A DNA stretch of 64,000 nt from Plantibacter elymi (nom. nud.) (GTDB lineage Bacteria; Actinomycetota; Actinomycetes; Actinomycetales; Microbacteriaceae): positions 682,001-746,000 of the forward strand of contig NZ_FXWJ01000002.1 in assembly GCF_900177795.1 (NCBI RefSeq). The letters are read 5' to 3'. Both the position numbers and the translations under genes were made by a program. Every line of letters begins with the position of its first letter. The stretch's first letter is position 1. Positions 1 to 7,400 of the stretch are shown piece after piece. Below the pieces are notes generated by a model, which was not told the DNA's origin, made no database searches, and saw only the letters and a program-made list of their open reading frames with translations.

Positions 1-280
1 TGAGCCGACCCTGACCGTCGGAGATGACGACCTCGAGGATGGAGCCCTTGCGTTGCTTCATCTGGCGGTCGCGGACCTCGAGGACGTCGGCGACGATCGT
101 CACGTCCTCGCCGAGCGGCAGCAGGCCGATGACCGTCAGCTCGCCGCGCTTCGCGTAGCGACGCGGGTAGTGCTCGAGGAGGTCGCCGACGGTCTCCACG
201 CTGAACGCCTTCTGGAGTGCCGTCGCGGTCCGTCCGCCGAGGACACCACCGAGCTTCGTGCCCAGCTCGATCCCCGTCAT
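1..280 (-). CDS. recG: ATP-dependent DNA helicase RecG, N-terminal part (cut by window edge)
   Basis: Only the first 93 residues are present; the gene runs off the left edge. The protein begins MTGIELGTKLGGVLGGRTA and contains VGDLLEHYPRRYAKRGEL, the N-terminal wedge-domain signature of RecG, followed by the start of the OB fold (DVTIVADVLEVRDRQMK). RecG is a cytosolic superfamily 2 helicase that remodels stalled replication forks and Holliday junctions. The ATG is placed by this homology. A TAGAAT hexamer (288-293) lies 7 nt before the ATG with no Shine-Dalgarno between, so the mRNA may be leaderless. It is divergent from rsmD, a common neighbour of recG in actinobacteria. Confidence 0.9.
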   Translation of the reverse strand, partial: MTGIELGTKLGGVLGGRTATALQKAFSVETVGDLLEHYPRRYAKRGELTVIGLLPLGEDVTIVADVLEVRDRQMKQRKGSILEVVISDGQGRL

Positions 281-351
281 GCCGTCGATTCTATTCGGGA
301 CCTCGGACACCGCGGTTCGCTCGGCTTCGCGCAGCCTGCGAGGATGGGACC

Positions 352-924
352 ATGGCCGGCATCAGGATCATCTCGGGTTTCGCCGGATCACGCACGATCC
401 GGGTCCCGGGCAGCGGGACACGACCGACGAGCGATCGAGTCCGCGAGGCACTCTTCTCCGCGTTGGAGGCCCGCGACGTGATCGCCGGAGCCGAGGTGCT
501 CGACCTGTACGCCGGCTCGGGGTCGCTGGGGCTCGAGTGCGCCAGCCGGGGTGCCGCCGTGGTCACCCTCGTCGACCGGGGGTCGGAGGCCGCGAAGCTG
601 TGTCGTGACAACGCGAGGATCGTGACCTCGGCAGCACCTCGCGGAGCGGCGCCACGCATCACCGTGCACGCCAAGTCGGTCGGTGCCTACCTGTCCGGGG
701 CGACGGTCCGGTCCGACCTCGTCTTCATCGATCCCCCGTACGACCTCCCCGAGGCGGAGCTCACGGCCAACCTCGCCGCGCTCGTCGGTCTGGTCACCGA
801 CGACGGGCTCGTGCTCGTCGAGCGGAGCTCACGCTCGCCGGAACCCACCCTTCCCGCCGCGCTCGAGGTCCTGCGGAAGAGCACCTACGGCGAGACCGTC
901 GTCTGGTGGATCACGCCGGTCTGA
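352..924 (+). CDS. rsmD: 16S rRNA (guanine(966)-N(2))-methyltransferase RsmD
   Basis: A 190-residue SAM-dependent methyltransferase that modifies G966 of 16S rRNA in the small ribosomal subunit. The N-terminal GIRIISGFAGSR and the RPTSDRVREALFSAL stretch are typical of RsmD. The SAM-binding loop DLYAGSGSLG spans residues 51-60, and the catalytic FIDPPYD motif surrounds residues 127-130. The ATG at 352 is chosen because the family starts there and a GAGGA element sits 7 nt upstream; the longer in-frame extension to 217 has no family support. It is divergent from recG and convergent with thiL. Length fits the family. Confidence 0.92.
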   Translation: MAGIRIISGFAGSRTIRVPGSGTRPTSDRVREALFSALEARDVIAGAEVLDLYAGSGSLGLECASRGAAVVTLVDRGSEAAKLCRDNARIVTSAAPRGAAPRITVHAKSVGAYLSGATVRSDLVFIDPPYDLPEAELTANLAALVGLVTDDGLVLVERSSRSPEPTLPAALEVLRKSTYGETVVWWITPV

Positions 925-925
925 G

Positions 926-953
926 TCACCGCGTCACCGTCACCGCGTCACCG
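926..953. repeat. Perfect 14-bp tandem duplication
   Basis: TCACCGCGTCACCG occurs twice back to back (926-939 and 940-953) right after the rsmD stop, in the 64-bp gap before the convergent thiL stop. No function is evident; it looks like a replication-slippage duplication. Confidence 0.8.
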
Positions 954-988
954 CACGGTCCCCGCACCACGGCGGCCGGGAACACCGC

Positions 989-2005
989 TCAACCGGACGC
1001 ATCGTCCCAGTCGCGGTAGGGATCCCAGCCGGCGCGGCCGTCATAGGCCACACCGTCGACGAGGACCCCGGCACCGGTCCGGGCCGTGCCGATGGTCCGG
1101 AAGCCGGCGGGGATCGTGGTGGCGGCCGGGAACGTCGCCAGGAGGGAGTGGTCCTCGCCGCCGGCGAGGGCGAGCGCCACGTCGGCCCCCAGGTCCTCGG
1201 CCCGCAGGTCGATCGCGACCCCGCTCGCCCGGGCGAGGCGACCGGCGTCGAGCGCGAGCCCGTCCGACAGGTCGAGCATCGCCGTGGCACCGGCGACGGC
1301 GGCGACGACGCCGGCCGCGATCGGTGGCCGGGGTGCGAGCTGTGCCTCCACCTCGACCCGGTGATCGCGTCGCAGGCCGGCCGCTGCCTCGGCCGAGGGC
1401 ACGCCGTCGGCGTCGACCCCACGCGAGAAGAGGAGTCGCAGGCCTGCCGCAGCCGAACCCAACTCCCCCGCGACCGCGACCACGTCGCCGGATCGCGCTC
1501 CGTCGCGTCGGACTGGGGCACGACCCTCGAGGTCGCCGAACGCCGTCACCGCGATCATGAAGACGTCGGACACGGCCAGATCGCCGCCGACGACACCGCA
1601 GCCGGGCGCGAGCTCGGCACAGGCGTCGCGCAGTCCGTCTGCGAACCCGTCGAGCACGGCGACCGGCAGGTGCTTGGGCATGGCGAGTGCGACGACGAGT
1701 GCCGTCGGACGCGCCCCCATCGCCGCGACGTCCGCCAGGTTGCTGGCCGCAGCCTTCCATCCGAGGTCGTGGGCGCTCGACCACGCCAGCCGGAAGTCCG
1801 GCCCGTGGATCATCGTGTCCGTCGTGACGACGAACCGACCGTCCGGCGCCAGGACGACCGCGGCATCGTCACCCGGCCCGAGGAGTTCGGCGTCGGCGTG
1901 CGGCAGGCGAGGGAAGATGCGCTCGAGCAGCTCCCCCTCGGCGAGGTCCCCGACACAGGGCCCGACCGTTCCGTGATCGTCGGACGCGCTCCCAGACTCG
2001 TTCAT
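989..2005 (-). CDS. thiL: Thiamine-monophosphate kinase ThiL
   Basis: A 338-residue kinase that makes thiamine diphosphate from thiamine phosphate and ATP, the last step of cofactor synthesis. Family motifs are clear: GPGDDAAV near residue 43, TDTMIHGPDF, VVGGDLAVSD and LDLSDGLALDAGRLA. The start is ATG at 2005, because MNESGS leads directly into the GELLERIFPRL motif and a TACCGT -10-like hexamer (2013-2018) lies 7 nt upstream, which fits a leaderless mRNA. An in-frame extension to 2326 overlaps the neighbouring gene and is rejected. The divergent DUF3515 gene starts only 25 bp away. Confidence 0.93.
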   Translation of the reverse strand: MNESGSASDDHGTVGPCVGDLAEGELLERIFPRLPHADAELLGPGDDAAVVLAPDGRFVVTTDTMIHGPDFRLAWSSAHDLGWKAAASNLADVAAMGARPTALVVALAMPKHLPVAVLDGFADGLRDACAELAPGCGVVGGDLAVSDVFMIAVTAFGDLEGRAPVRRDGARSGDVVAVAGELGSAAAGLRLLFSRGVDADGVPSAEAAAGLRRDHRVEVEAQLAPRPPIAAGVVAAVAGATAMLDLSDGLALDAGRLARASGVAIDLRAEDLGADVALALAGGEDHSLLATFPAATTIPAGFRTIGTARTGAGVLVDGVAYDGRAGWDPYRDWDDASG

Positions 2006-2012
2006 GTGATCA

Positions 2013-2022
2013 ACGGTAGCCT
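2013..2022. promoter_or_regulatory. Overlapping divergent -10 elements for thiL and the DUF3515 gene
   Basis: The 25-bp gap between the two start codons contains ACGGTAGCCT. Read on the minus strand it gives TACCGT, 7 nt from the thiL ATG; on the plus strand it gives TAGCCT, 8 nt from the ATG at 2031. The hexamers share a central TA step. No convincing -35 elements are visible; these would lie inside the opposite gene. Confidence 0.5.
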
Positions 2023-2030
2023 GGTGGGCG

Positions 2031-2522
2031 ATGTCCCCGATTCGTGTGCTCCTCGCCACCGCCCTCGCCGCAGCCGCAACCCTGGCCCTGGCCGGCTGCG
2101 CGCCCGCCGTCGCGCTCGAACCCGCCGCCGATGCGAACAACCCGCAGTGCGCGGAGGTCACGGTGCGGCTGCCCGACGTCGTCGCCGAACTGCCCGAGCG
2201 AGGGACCGACGCCCAGGCCACCGGCGCCTGGGGCGATCCCGCGACGGTCCTCCTGCACTGCGGCGTCGCGATCCCCGGCCCGACCACGCAGCAGTGCCAG
2301 TCGGTGAACGGCGTCGACTGGATCATCGACGACGCCGACGCACCGAACTACCGGTTCACCACCTTCGGACGCACGCCCGCGGTCGAGATCGTGCTCGACG
2401 GCGACGCCGTCGCCAGCAGCACCGTCCTGGCCGATCTGGCGCCTGCCGTGTCCGTGCTCCCCGTCACCGGGAAGTGCACCGCCCTCGGCGACGCCGAGCT
2501 CCCGATCCCCACAGACGGCTGA
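2031..2522 (+). CDS. DUF3515 family lipoprotein
   Basis: A 163-residue exported protein. Residues 5-22 form a hydrophobic signal segment ending in a lipobox (LALAGC, Cys23), so the mature protein should be lipid-anchored to the outer face of the membrane. Cysteines in NPQCAEV, LLHCGVA, TQQCQS and GKCTAL could form two disulfides. Sequence and context (between thiL and ddl) match the actinobacterial DUF3515 family, whose function is unknown. No Shine-Dalgarno precedes the ATG, and the TAGCCT hexamer at 2017-2022 suggests a leaderless mRNA. It ends 21 bp from the convergent ddl. Confidence 0.8.
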   Translation: MSPIRVLLATALAAAATLALAGCAPAVALEPAADANNPQCAEVTVRLPDVVAELPERGTDAQATGAWGDPATVLLHCGVAIPGPTTQQCQSVNGVDWIIDDADAPNYRFTTFGRTPAVEIVLDGDAVASSTVLADLAPAVSVLPVTGKCTALGDAELPIPTDG

Positions 2523-2543
2523 CCGCTCCCGGCGCCACGCCGT

Positions 2544-3635
2544 TCAGGATCGGGCGCGCGCGACCTCGATCAGCTCGGTGATGAGCTCGGGGTAGCTGAG
2601 CCCCGAGGCCAACCAGCAGCTCGGGAACATCGAGATCGGGGTGAACCCCGGCATGGTGTTGACCTCGTTGACGACGAAGCCGTCCGCGGTCAGGAAGAAG
2701 TCGACCCGGGCGAGGCCGGCACAGCCCAACGCCTCGAACGCCCGACGCGCGAGGTCCTGCATCTCCGACAACTGCTCGGGACGAAGGTCGGCGGGGCAGA
2801 CGAGCTCGATACCGGGGGCGTCGAGGTACTTCGCCTCGAAATCGTAGAAGTCGCGTCCGGTCACGACGACCTCGCCGGCCACCGAGACACGAGGTGCCTC
2901 GCCGGGGAGGGACTCGAGGACCGCACACTCGACCTCGCGGCCCACCAGACCGGTCTCGACGAGCACGGTCGAGTCCTCGGCGAGGGCCAGTTCGATCGCC
3001 GCATGGAACGCGTCCGGCGTCGACACCTTCGACACCCCGACGCTCGAACCGGCTCGCGCCGGCTTCACGAACGCCGGTGACCCGAGCGATCCGAGCGATG
3101 CGAGCACCTCCTCGGGTGCCGTGGCCCACTCATGGGCGGTGAACCGCACCCACGGCGCGACGGCGATCCCGGCGGCCTGGAGCACCGTCTTCGTGAAGTG
3201 CTTGTCCATGCCGAGGGAGGACGCGAGGACGCCGGAGCCGACGTACGGGAGGTCGACGAGCTCGAGCATGCCCTGCACGGTGCCGTCCTCGCCGAACCGA
3301 CCGTGGAGGATCGGGAAGACGATGTCGATGGGACCGAGGGTGAACGGGACGCCGTCCTCCCCGACCACGGTCAGCTCACGGCTGCCGACGCGCTCAGGCC
3401 AGCGCACGGCCGGCCGCGAGGGGTCGACCTCCGGCAGGTGCGCGGGGTCGAGCGCGTACCGGCTCGGGTCGTCGACCTCGAGGACGTACGAGCCGTCGTG
3501 GGCGATCCCGACCGGGTAGACGTCGTACCGTTCGCGGTCAATCGCGGCGAGGACGCCGCCCGCCGTTGCGCAGCTGATCGAGTGCTCGCTTGAACGGCCT
3601 CCAAAGAGCACCACCACTCCGGTCTTGTGCGTCAT
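2544..3635 (-). CDS. ddl: D-alanine--D-alanine ligase
   Basis: A 363-residue ATP-grasp enzyme that joins two D-alanines for the peptidoglycan pentapeptide in the cytosol. Visible motifs are VLFGGRSSEHSIS at the N terminus, ILHGRFGEDGTVQG, MDKHFTK, FVKPARAGSSVGVSK (ATP-grasp lysine) and the metal-binding end DFFLTADGFVVNEVNTMPGFTP. The ATG at 3635 follows a good GGGGGAGAG ribosome-binding site and begins directly with the family N terminus. The preceding gpsA reading frame continues 98 nt into this gene in another frame. ddl is the last gene of the leuC-leuD-murA-plsC-gpsA-ddl run. Confidence 0.95.
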   Translation of the reverse strand: MTHKTGVVVLFGGRSSEHSISCATAGGVLAAIDRERYDVYPVGIAHDGSYVLEVDDPSRYALDPAHLPEVDPSRPAVRWPERVGSRELTVVGEDGVPFTLGPIDIVFPILHGRFGEDGTVQGMLELVDLPYVGSGVLASSLGMDKHFTKTVLQAAGIAVAPWVRFTAHEWATAPEEVLASLGSLGSPAFVKPARAGSSVGVSKVSTPDAFHAAIELALAEDSTVLVETGLVGREVECAVLESLPGEAPRVSVAGEVVVTGRDFYDFEAKYLDAPGIELVCPADLRPEQLSEMQDLARRAFEALGCAGLARVDFFLTADGFVVNEVNTMPGFTPISMFPSCWLASGLSYPELITELIEVARARS

Positions 3636-4677
3636 CGTTGCTTCTCTCCCCCTGGGGTTCGTCGTCGTCGGTCGTGAGGTGCGGTGCGATGTCCTTCGGG
3701 TCGAGCGTGCCGTCGAGCACCTGCTTGACCTGTTCGACGATGGGCATCGCGACCCCCTTCGCCTTGGCAAGCTCGAGCACCGGGGCCACGGACGCGAGTC
3801 CCTCCGCGGTCTGCTGCATCTGTTTGACGACGTCGTCGAACTGATATCCCTGACCGAGCAGACGCCCCGCCGTGTTGTTCCGTGACAGCGGCGACTGGCA
3901 CGTCGCGATGAGGTCGCCGAGCCCGGCCAGGCCTGAGAGGGTCTCCGGCTGCGCGCCGTGGGCCACCGCGAAGTCGGTCATCTCGACCAGCCCGCGGGTG
4001 ATGATGGAGGCCTTCGTGTTCTCGCCGTAGCCGACGCCGTCGACGATGCCGATCGCGACGGCGATGAGGTTCTTGAGCACACCGCCGAACTCGGTACCGA
4101 TGACGTCGGTGTTCACGAAGCTGCGGAAGTACCGGTTCCGCGCGAGGAGCGCGACCGTCTGCGCCGTCTCGAGGCTCTCCGAGGAGATCACGGCGGCCGT
4201 CGGCTGCTCGCGGGCGATCTCGAGCGCGAGGTTGGGGCCGGAGGCGACGGCGATGCGTGACGGGTCGATGTCGAGGGTTTCGCGGATAACCTCGCTCATC
4301 CGGGATCCGCTGCGACGCTCGACGCCCTTCATGAGCGAGACGACGAGCGTTCCGTCCTCGAGGTGCGGGCGGAGCGCGATGAGGTTGTCGCGCAACGACT
4401 GGCTCGGGACCGACAGGAACACGACCGAGGCACCGCGCACGGCGTCGACCATGCTCGCGGTCGCCGTCATCCGCATCGGCAGATTGATGCCGGGCAGGTA
4501 GTCGCTGTTGCGCTTGGCCTCGGTGATCTCGCGAGCGAGCTCGGGCCGTCTGGCCCACATGACCACGTCGGAGCCACCGTCCGCGAGGATCTTGCCGAAC
4601 GTCGTGCCCCAGCTGCCCGCTCCGAGCACGGCGACCCTCGTGGCGGCCGGTGGTTGCGGAACGTTCCTAGGACTCAA
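3538..4677 (-). CDS. gpsA: Glycerol-3-phosphate dehydrogenase [NAD(P)+]
   Basis: Reduces dihydroxyacetone phosphate to sn-glycerol-3-phosphate, the backbone of phospholipids. The Rossmann fingerprint VLGAGSWGTTFGKILADGG opens the protein; GVLKNLIAVAIGIVDGVGYGENTKA and the GLAGLGDLIATC region are classic GpsA. The best start is a TTG at 4677, behind an AAGGAG element and overlapping the end of the plsC-like gene by 11 nt; this gives about 379 residues. Family members usually end near the sequence PKDIAPHLTTDDD, but here the frame stays open about 45 residues more, into ddl, giving a basic tail that looks non-conserved. Confidence 0.9.
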   Translation of the reverse strand: MSPRNVPQPPAATRVAVLGAGSWGTTFGKILADGGSDVVMWARRPELAREITEAKRNSDYLPGINLPMRMTATASMVDAVRGASVVFLSVPSQSLRDNLIALRPHLEDGTLVVSLMKGVERRSGSRMSEVIRETLDIDPSRIAVASGPNLALEIAREQPTAAVISSESLETAQTVALLARNRYFRSFVNTDVIGTEFGGVLKNLIAVAIGIVDGVGYGENTKASIITRGLVEMTDFAVAHGAQPETLSGLAGLGDLIATCQSPLSRNNTAGRLLGQGYQFDDVVKQMQQTAEGLASVAPVLELAKAKGVAMPIVEQVKQVLDGTLDPKDIAPHLTTDDDEPQGERSNDDAQDRSGGALWRPFKRALDQLRNGGRRPRRD

Positions 4678-5407
4678 AGCGGCCTGTCTCCTTCTGCTGG
4701 TGTTTCGAGGGATCCCAACGCTCCGTGGGAGCTTGGGCACCGCGCAGTTCCTCGCAGAGGGCGGTGATGGCCTGCATGACGACCTCGGTCGCCTCGTTCA
4801 GCGTCTTCGAGTCTAGCTGCCGCCCGGCGAAGGCCGAGAGGTCCACCGGCTCGCCGATGGCGACCTCGACGCGCTTCCGCAAGGGGAACACCCGCAGCTT
4901 GCCGTACCGGGGCATGACCTCCTGCGTGCCCCAGTGCGCAGCGGGGATGATCGGCAGGCCGTGCGTGAGGGCGATCCGGACCGCGCCGGTGCGCCCGCGC
5001 ATCGGCCACAGGCCCGGGTCGCGGGTGAGCGAGCCCTCCGGGTACACGACGACGCCCTGACCGCGTTCGGTCAGGTGTGCTGCAGCGCTGACCGGGTCCA
5101 TCCCGCGGGCGGAACCCTCGCGCTCGACAGGGATCTGTCCGGACTTCCGCAACAACCACCCGACCACCGGGACCGTGAACAGACTGCCCTTCGCCATGAA
5201 GCGCGGCTGTCGCCCGAGCCGCCAGACGGCCACGCCCATGATCAGCGGGTCGAACTCGCTGTCGTGGTTGGGCGACAGGATGAACGGCCCCTCCTGCGGC
5301 AGGCGTTCGCCGTGCCGGACGCGGAGCTTGACGAGAGCACTGAACGGCGGGATCGCGATCGACGACAGCAACCAGTAGATCGACGGCCTCGACCGTTCCA
5401 CCCCCAC
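4667..5407 (-). CDS. 1-acyl-sn-glycerol-3-phosphate acyltransferase (PlsC-like)
   Basis: A 246-residue membrane-associated acyltransferase expected to convert lysophosphatidic acid to phosphatidic acid. The catalytic NHDSEFD box (NHx4D type, near residue 47) and the VVYPEGSLTRD box (PEGS) are both present, separated by a glycerophosphate-binding region with the basic segment FMAKGSLFTVPVVGW. The start is GTG at 5407, with another in-frame GTG two codons on; it follows the murA stop by only 6 nt, implying translational coupling. Its place before gpsA puts two phospholipid genes together. Specific substrate cannot be read from the sequence. Confidence 0.87.
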   Translation of the reverse strand: MGVERSRPSIYWLLSSIAIPPFSALVKLRVRHGERLPQEGPFILSPNHDSEFDPLIMGVAVWRLGRQPRFMAKGSLFTVPVVGWLLRKSGQIPVEREGSARGMDPVSAAAHLTERGQGVVVYPEGSLTRDPGLWPMRGRTGAVRIALTHGLPIIPAAHWGTQEVMPRYGKLRVFPLRKRVEVAIGEPVDLSAFAGRQLDSKTLNEATEVVMQAITALCEELRGAQAPTERWDPSKHQQKETGRFES

Positions 5408-5413
5408 GGCGGA

Positions 5414-6784
5414 CTACTTCGTTTCGAGGACGAAGTCAGCACCGAGCTGCTGGAGCTTCACGATGAAGTTCTCGTACCCACGGCTGATGATGCCGACGTT
5501 GCTGACCGTCGACTTGCCCTCGGCGGTGAGCGCGGCGATGAGGTGGCTGAAGCCACCGCGGAGGTCGGGTACCTCGATGTCCGCACCGTGCAGCGGCGTC
5601 GGGCCGTTGATCACGGCGGCCTGCTCGAGGTTGCGCCGCGGCACCCGACGAGGCGTACCCGACAGCCCGTTGGGGTGCACGACGATGTTCGCGCCCATGG
5701 TGTTGAGCGCGTCCGTGAAGCCGAACCGGTTCTCGTAGACGGTCTCGTGGACGATCGACTCGCCCGTCGCCTGTGTCAGCGCGACGATGAGGGGCTGCTG
5801 CCAGTCCGTCATGAAGCCGGGGTGCACGTCGGTCTCGATGACCACGGGCTTCAGCTCCTCCTTGCGGTAGAACCGGATGCCGTCGTCGGTGATGTCGAAC
5901 CCGCCACCGGCCTTACGGAAGATGTTGAGGAACGTCATCATGTCCTGCTGCTTCGCCCCGCCGACGAAGACGTCGCCGTCGGTCGCGAGCGCGGCCGACG
6001 CCCAGCTCGCGGCCTCGTTGCGGTCGCCGATGGCCGTGTGGTCGTACCCCTCGAGCTTGTCCACGCCCTCGATGAGGATCACGCGGTTCGGCTCATAGGA
6101 GATGATCGCGCCCATCTTCTGGAGGACGGCGATGAGATCCATGATCTCCGGCTCGATCGCCGCACCCTTGAGCTCCGTGGTGCCCTTGGCACGGACCGCC
6201 GTGAGCAGGACCTGCTCCGTGGCGCCGACGCTCGGGTACGGCAGATGCACGGTCGTCCCGTGGAGACCGTTCGGAGCCGAGAGACGGATGCCCTGCGGGA
6301 GCTTCTCCACGACCGCGCCGAACTTGCGGAGCGCGTCGAGGTGGAAGTCGATGGGGCGGTCGCCGATGCGGCAACCTCCGAGGTCGGGGATGAACGCCGC
6401 CCCGAGGCGGTGGAGCAGCGGCCCGCAGAACAGGATCGGGATCCGGGAGAAGCCGGCGTGCGCGTCGATTTCCTCCATGTGGGCGGACTCGACGTTGGTC
6501 GGGTCGAGGCGGAGCTCGTTCGGGTTCTCGCCCTCCGTCACGTCCACGCCGTGGATCTCGAGCAGGGAGCGGACGACCCGGACGTCGCTGATGTTCGGCA
6601 CGTTGCGCAGGACGCTGACGTTCTCGCCGAGCAGCGACGCCACCATCGCCTTGGTCACGAGGTTCTTGGCACCCTTGACCTCGATGCGGCCTCTGAGCGG
6701 GATACCGCCGTTGATCGTGATGCGGTCGACATCGAGTCCGACCGACGAGCCTGCCGCCTGTGACGCCTGGACGAGTGAATTCAA
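5414..6784 (-). CDS. murA: UDP-N-acetylglucosamine 1-carboxyvinyltransferase
   Basis: A 456-residue cytosolic enzyme that adds enolpyruvate from PEP to UDP-GlcNAc, the first committed step of peptidoglycan synthesis. The substrate-binding KN pair is Lys40-Asn41 in VKGAKNLVTKAM. The catalytic loop is LGGCRIGDRPIDFHLD, with the cysteine at residue 138, so the enzyme carries the usual fosfomycin-target cysteine rather than aspartate. The start is TTG at 6784, 19 nt after the leuD stop, with an AGTAGG-type ribosome-binding site. About 18 non-conserved residues precede the core, so a slightly different start cannot be excluded. Confidence 0.94.
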   Translation of the reverse strand: MNSLVQASQAAGSSVGLDVDRITINGGIPLRGRIEVKGAKNLVTKAMVASLLGENVSVLRNVPNISDVRVVRSLLEIHGVDVTEGENPNELRLDPTNVESAHMEEIDAHAGFSRIPILFCGPLLHRLGAAFIPDLGGCRIGDRPIDFHLDALRKFGAVVEKLPQGIRLSAPNGLHGTTVHLPYPSVGATEQVLLTAVRAKGTTELKGAAIEPEIMDLIAVLQKMGAIISYEPNRVILIEGVDKLEGYDHTAIGDRNEAASWASAALATDGDVFVGGAKQQDMMTFLNIFRKAGGGFDITDDGIRFYRKEELKPVVIETDVHPGFMTDWQQPLIVALTQATGESIVHETVYENRFGFTDALNTMGANIVVHPNGLSGTPRRVPRRNLEQAAVINGPTPLHGADIEVPDLRGGFSHLIAALTAEGKSTVSNVGIISRGYENFIVKLQQLGADFVLETK

Positions 6785-6803
6785 ACCGGTACCTACTGCC
6801 TTG

Positions 6804-7400
6804 CTACTTGACGGGAATGGTGCGGGGCAGCCAGGTCGGCCGCCGGGCCTCGAACGCGGTGATCTGCTCTTCGCTACGGAGCGTCAGCCCGATGTCATCG
6901 AGTCCTTCGATGAGCCGCCACCGAGTGTAATCGTCGACCTGGAACGAAACCGTGAGATCGCCGACCGTGATGGTGCGGGCGATGAGGTCGACGACGGAAT
7001 CGGACCCGGGAGCGGCCTCGATCGCAGCCCAGAGCTGCTCGAGCTCCTCCTCGCTGACCTGGGCGGCGAGGAGACCCTGCTTCCCGGAGTTCCCGCGGAA
7101 GATGTCGCCGAAGCGGGACGACACGACGACCTTGAACCCGAAGTCGCGCAAGGCCCACACGGCGTGCTCACGCGACGAGCCGGTGCCGAAGTCGTGCCCC
7201 GCGACGAGGATGCTGGCACCCTGGTAGACGGGCTGGTTCAGGACGAAATCGGGGTCCTGACGCCATCCCGCGAAGAGCGCGTCCTCGAAGCCGGTCTTCG
7301 TGACCCGCTTCAGGTAGACGGCGGGGATGATCTGGTCGGTGTCGACGTTGGAGCGCCGCATCGGAGCGGCGACGCCCGTGACGGTCGTGAACTTGTCCAT
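6804..7400 (-). CDS. leuD: 3-isopropylmalate dehydratase small subunit
   Basis: A 198-residue small subunit of isopropylmalate isomerase, which interconverts 2- and 3-isopropylmalate in leucine synthesis together with LeuC. The conserved [15 protein letters not shown] and [17 protein letters not shown] segments are present. ATG at 7400 overlaps the leuC stop by one base (TGATG), so the two subunits are translationally coupled. Length is normal for bacterial LeuD. The next gene, murA, follows 19 nt downstream on the same strand. Confidence 0.95.
   Translation of the reverse strand: MDKFTTVTGVAAPMRRSNVDTDQIIPAVYLKRVTKTGFEDALFAGWRQDPDFVLNQPVYQGASILVAGHDFGTGSSREHAVWALRDFGFKVVVSSRFGDIFRGNSGKQGLLAAQVSEEELEQLWAAIEAAPGSDSVVDLIARTITVGDLTVSFQVDDYTRWRLIEGLDDIGLTLRSEEQITAFEARRPTWLPRTIPVK

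Noticed and set aside
683-2581. Long plus-strand open frame of about 630 codons across thiL
   Set aside because: It is antisense to thiL and out of frame with rsmD; the composition is Arg/Pro/Gly-rich as expected from high-GC shadow frames, with no recognisable domain.
4934-6763. Plus-strand open frame of about 600 codons opposite plsC and murA
   Set aside because: It mirrors the third-position GC bias of murA and has no family features; murA is certain from its motifs.
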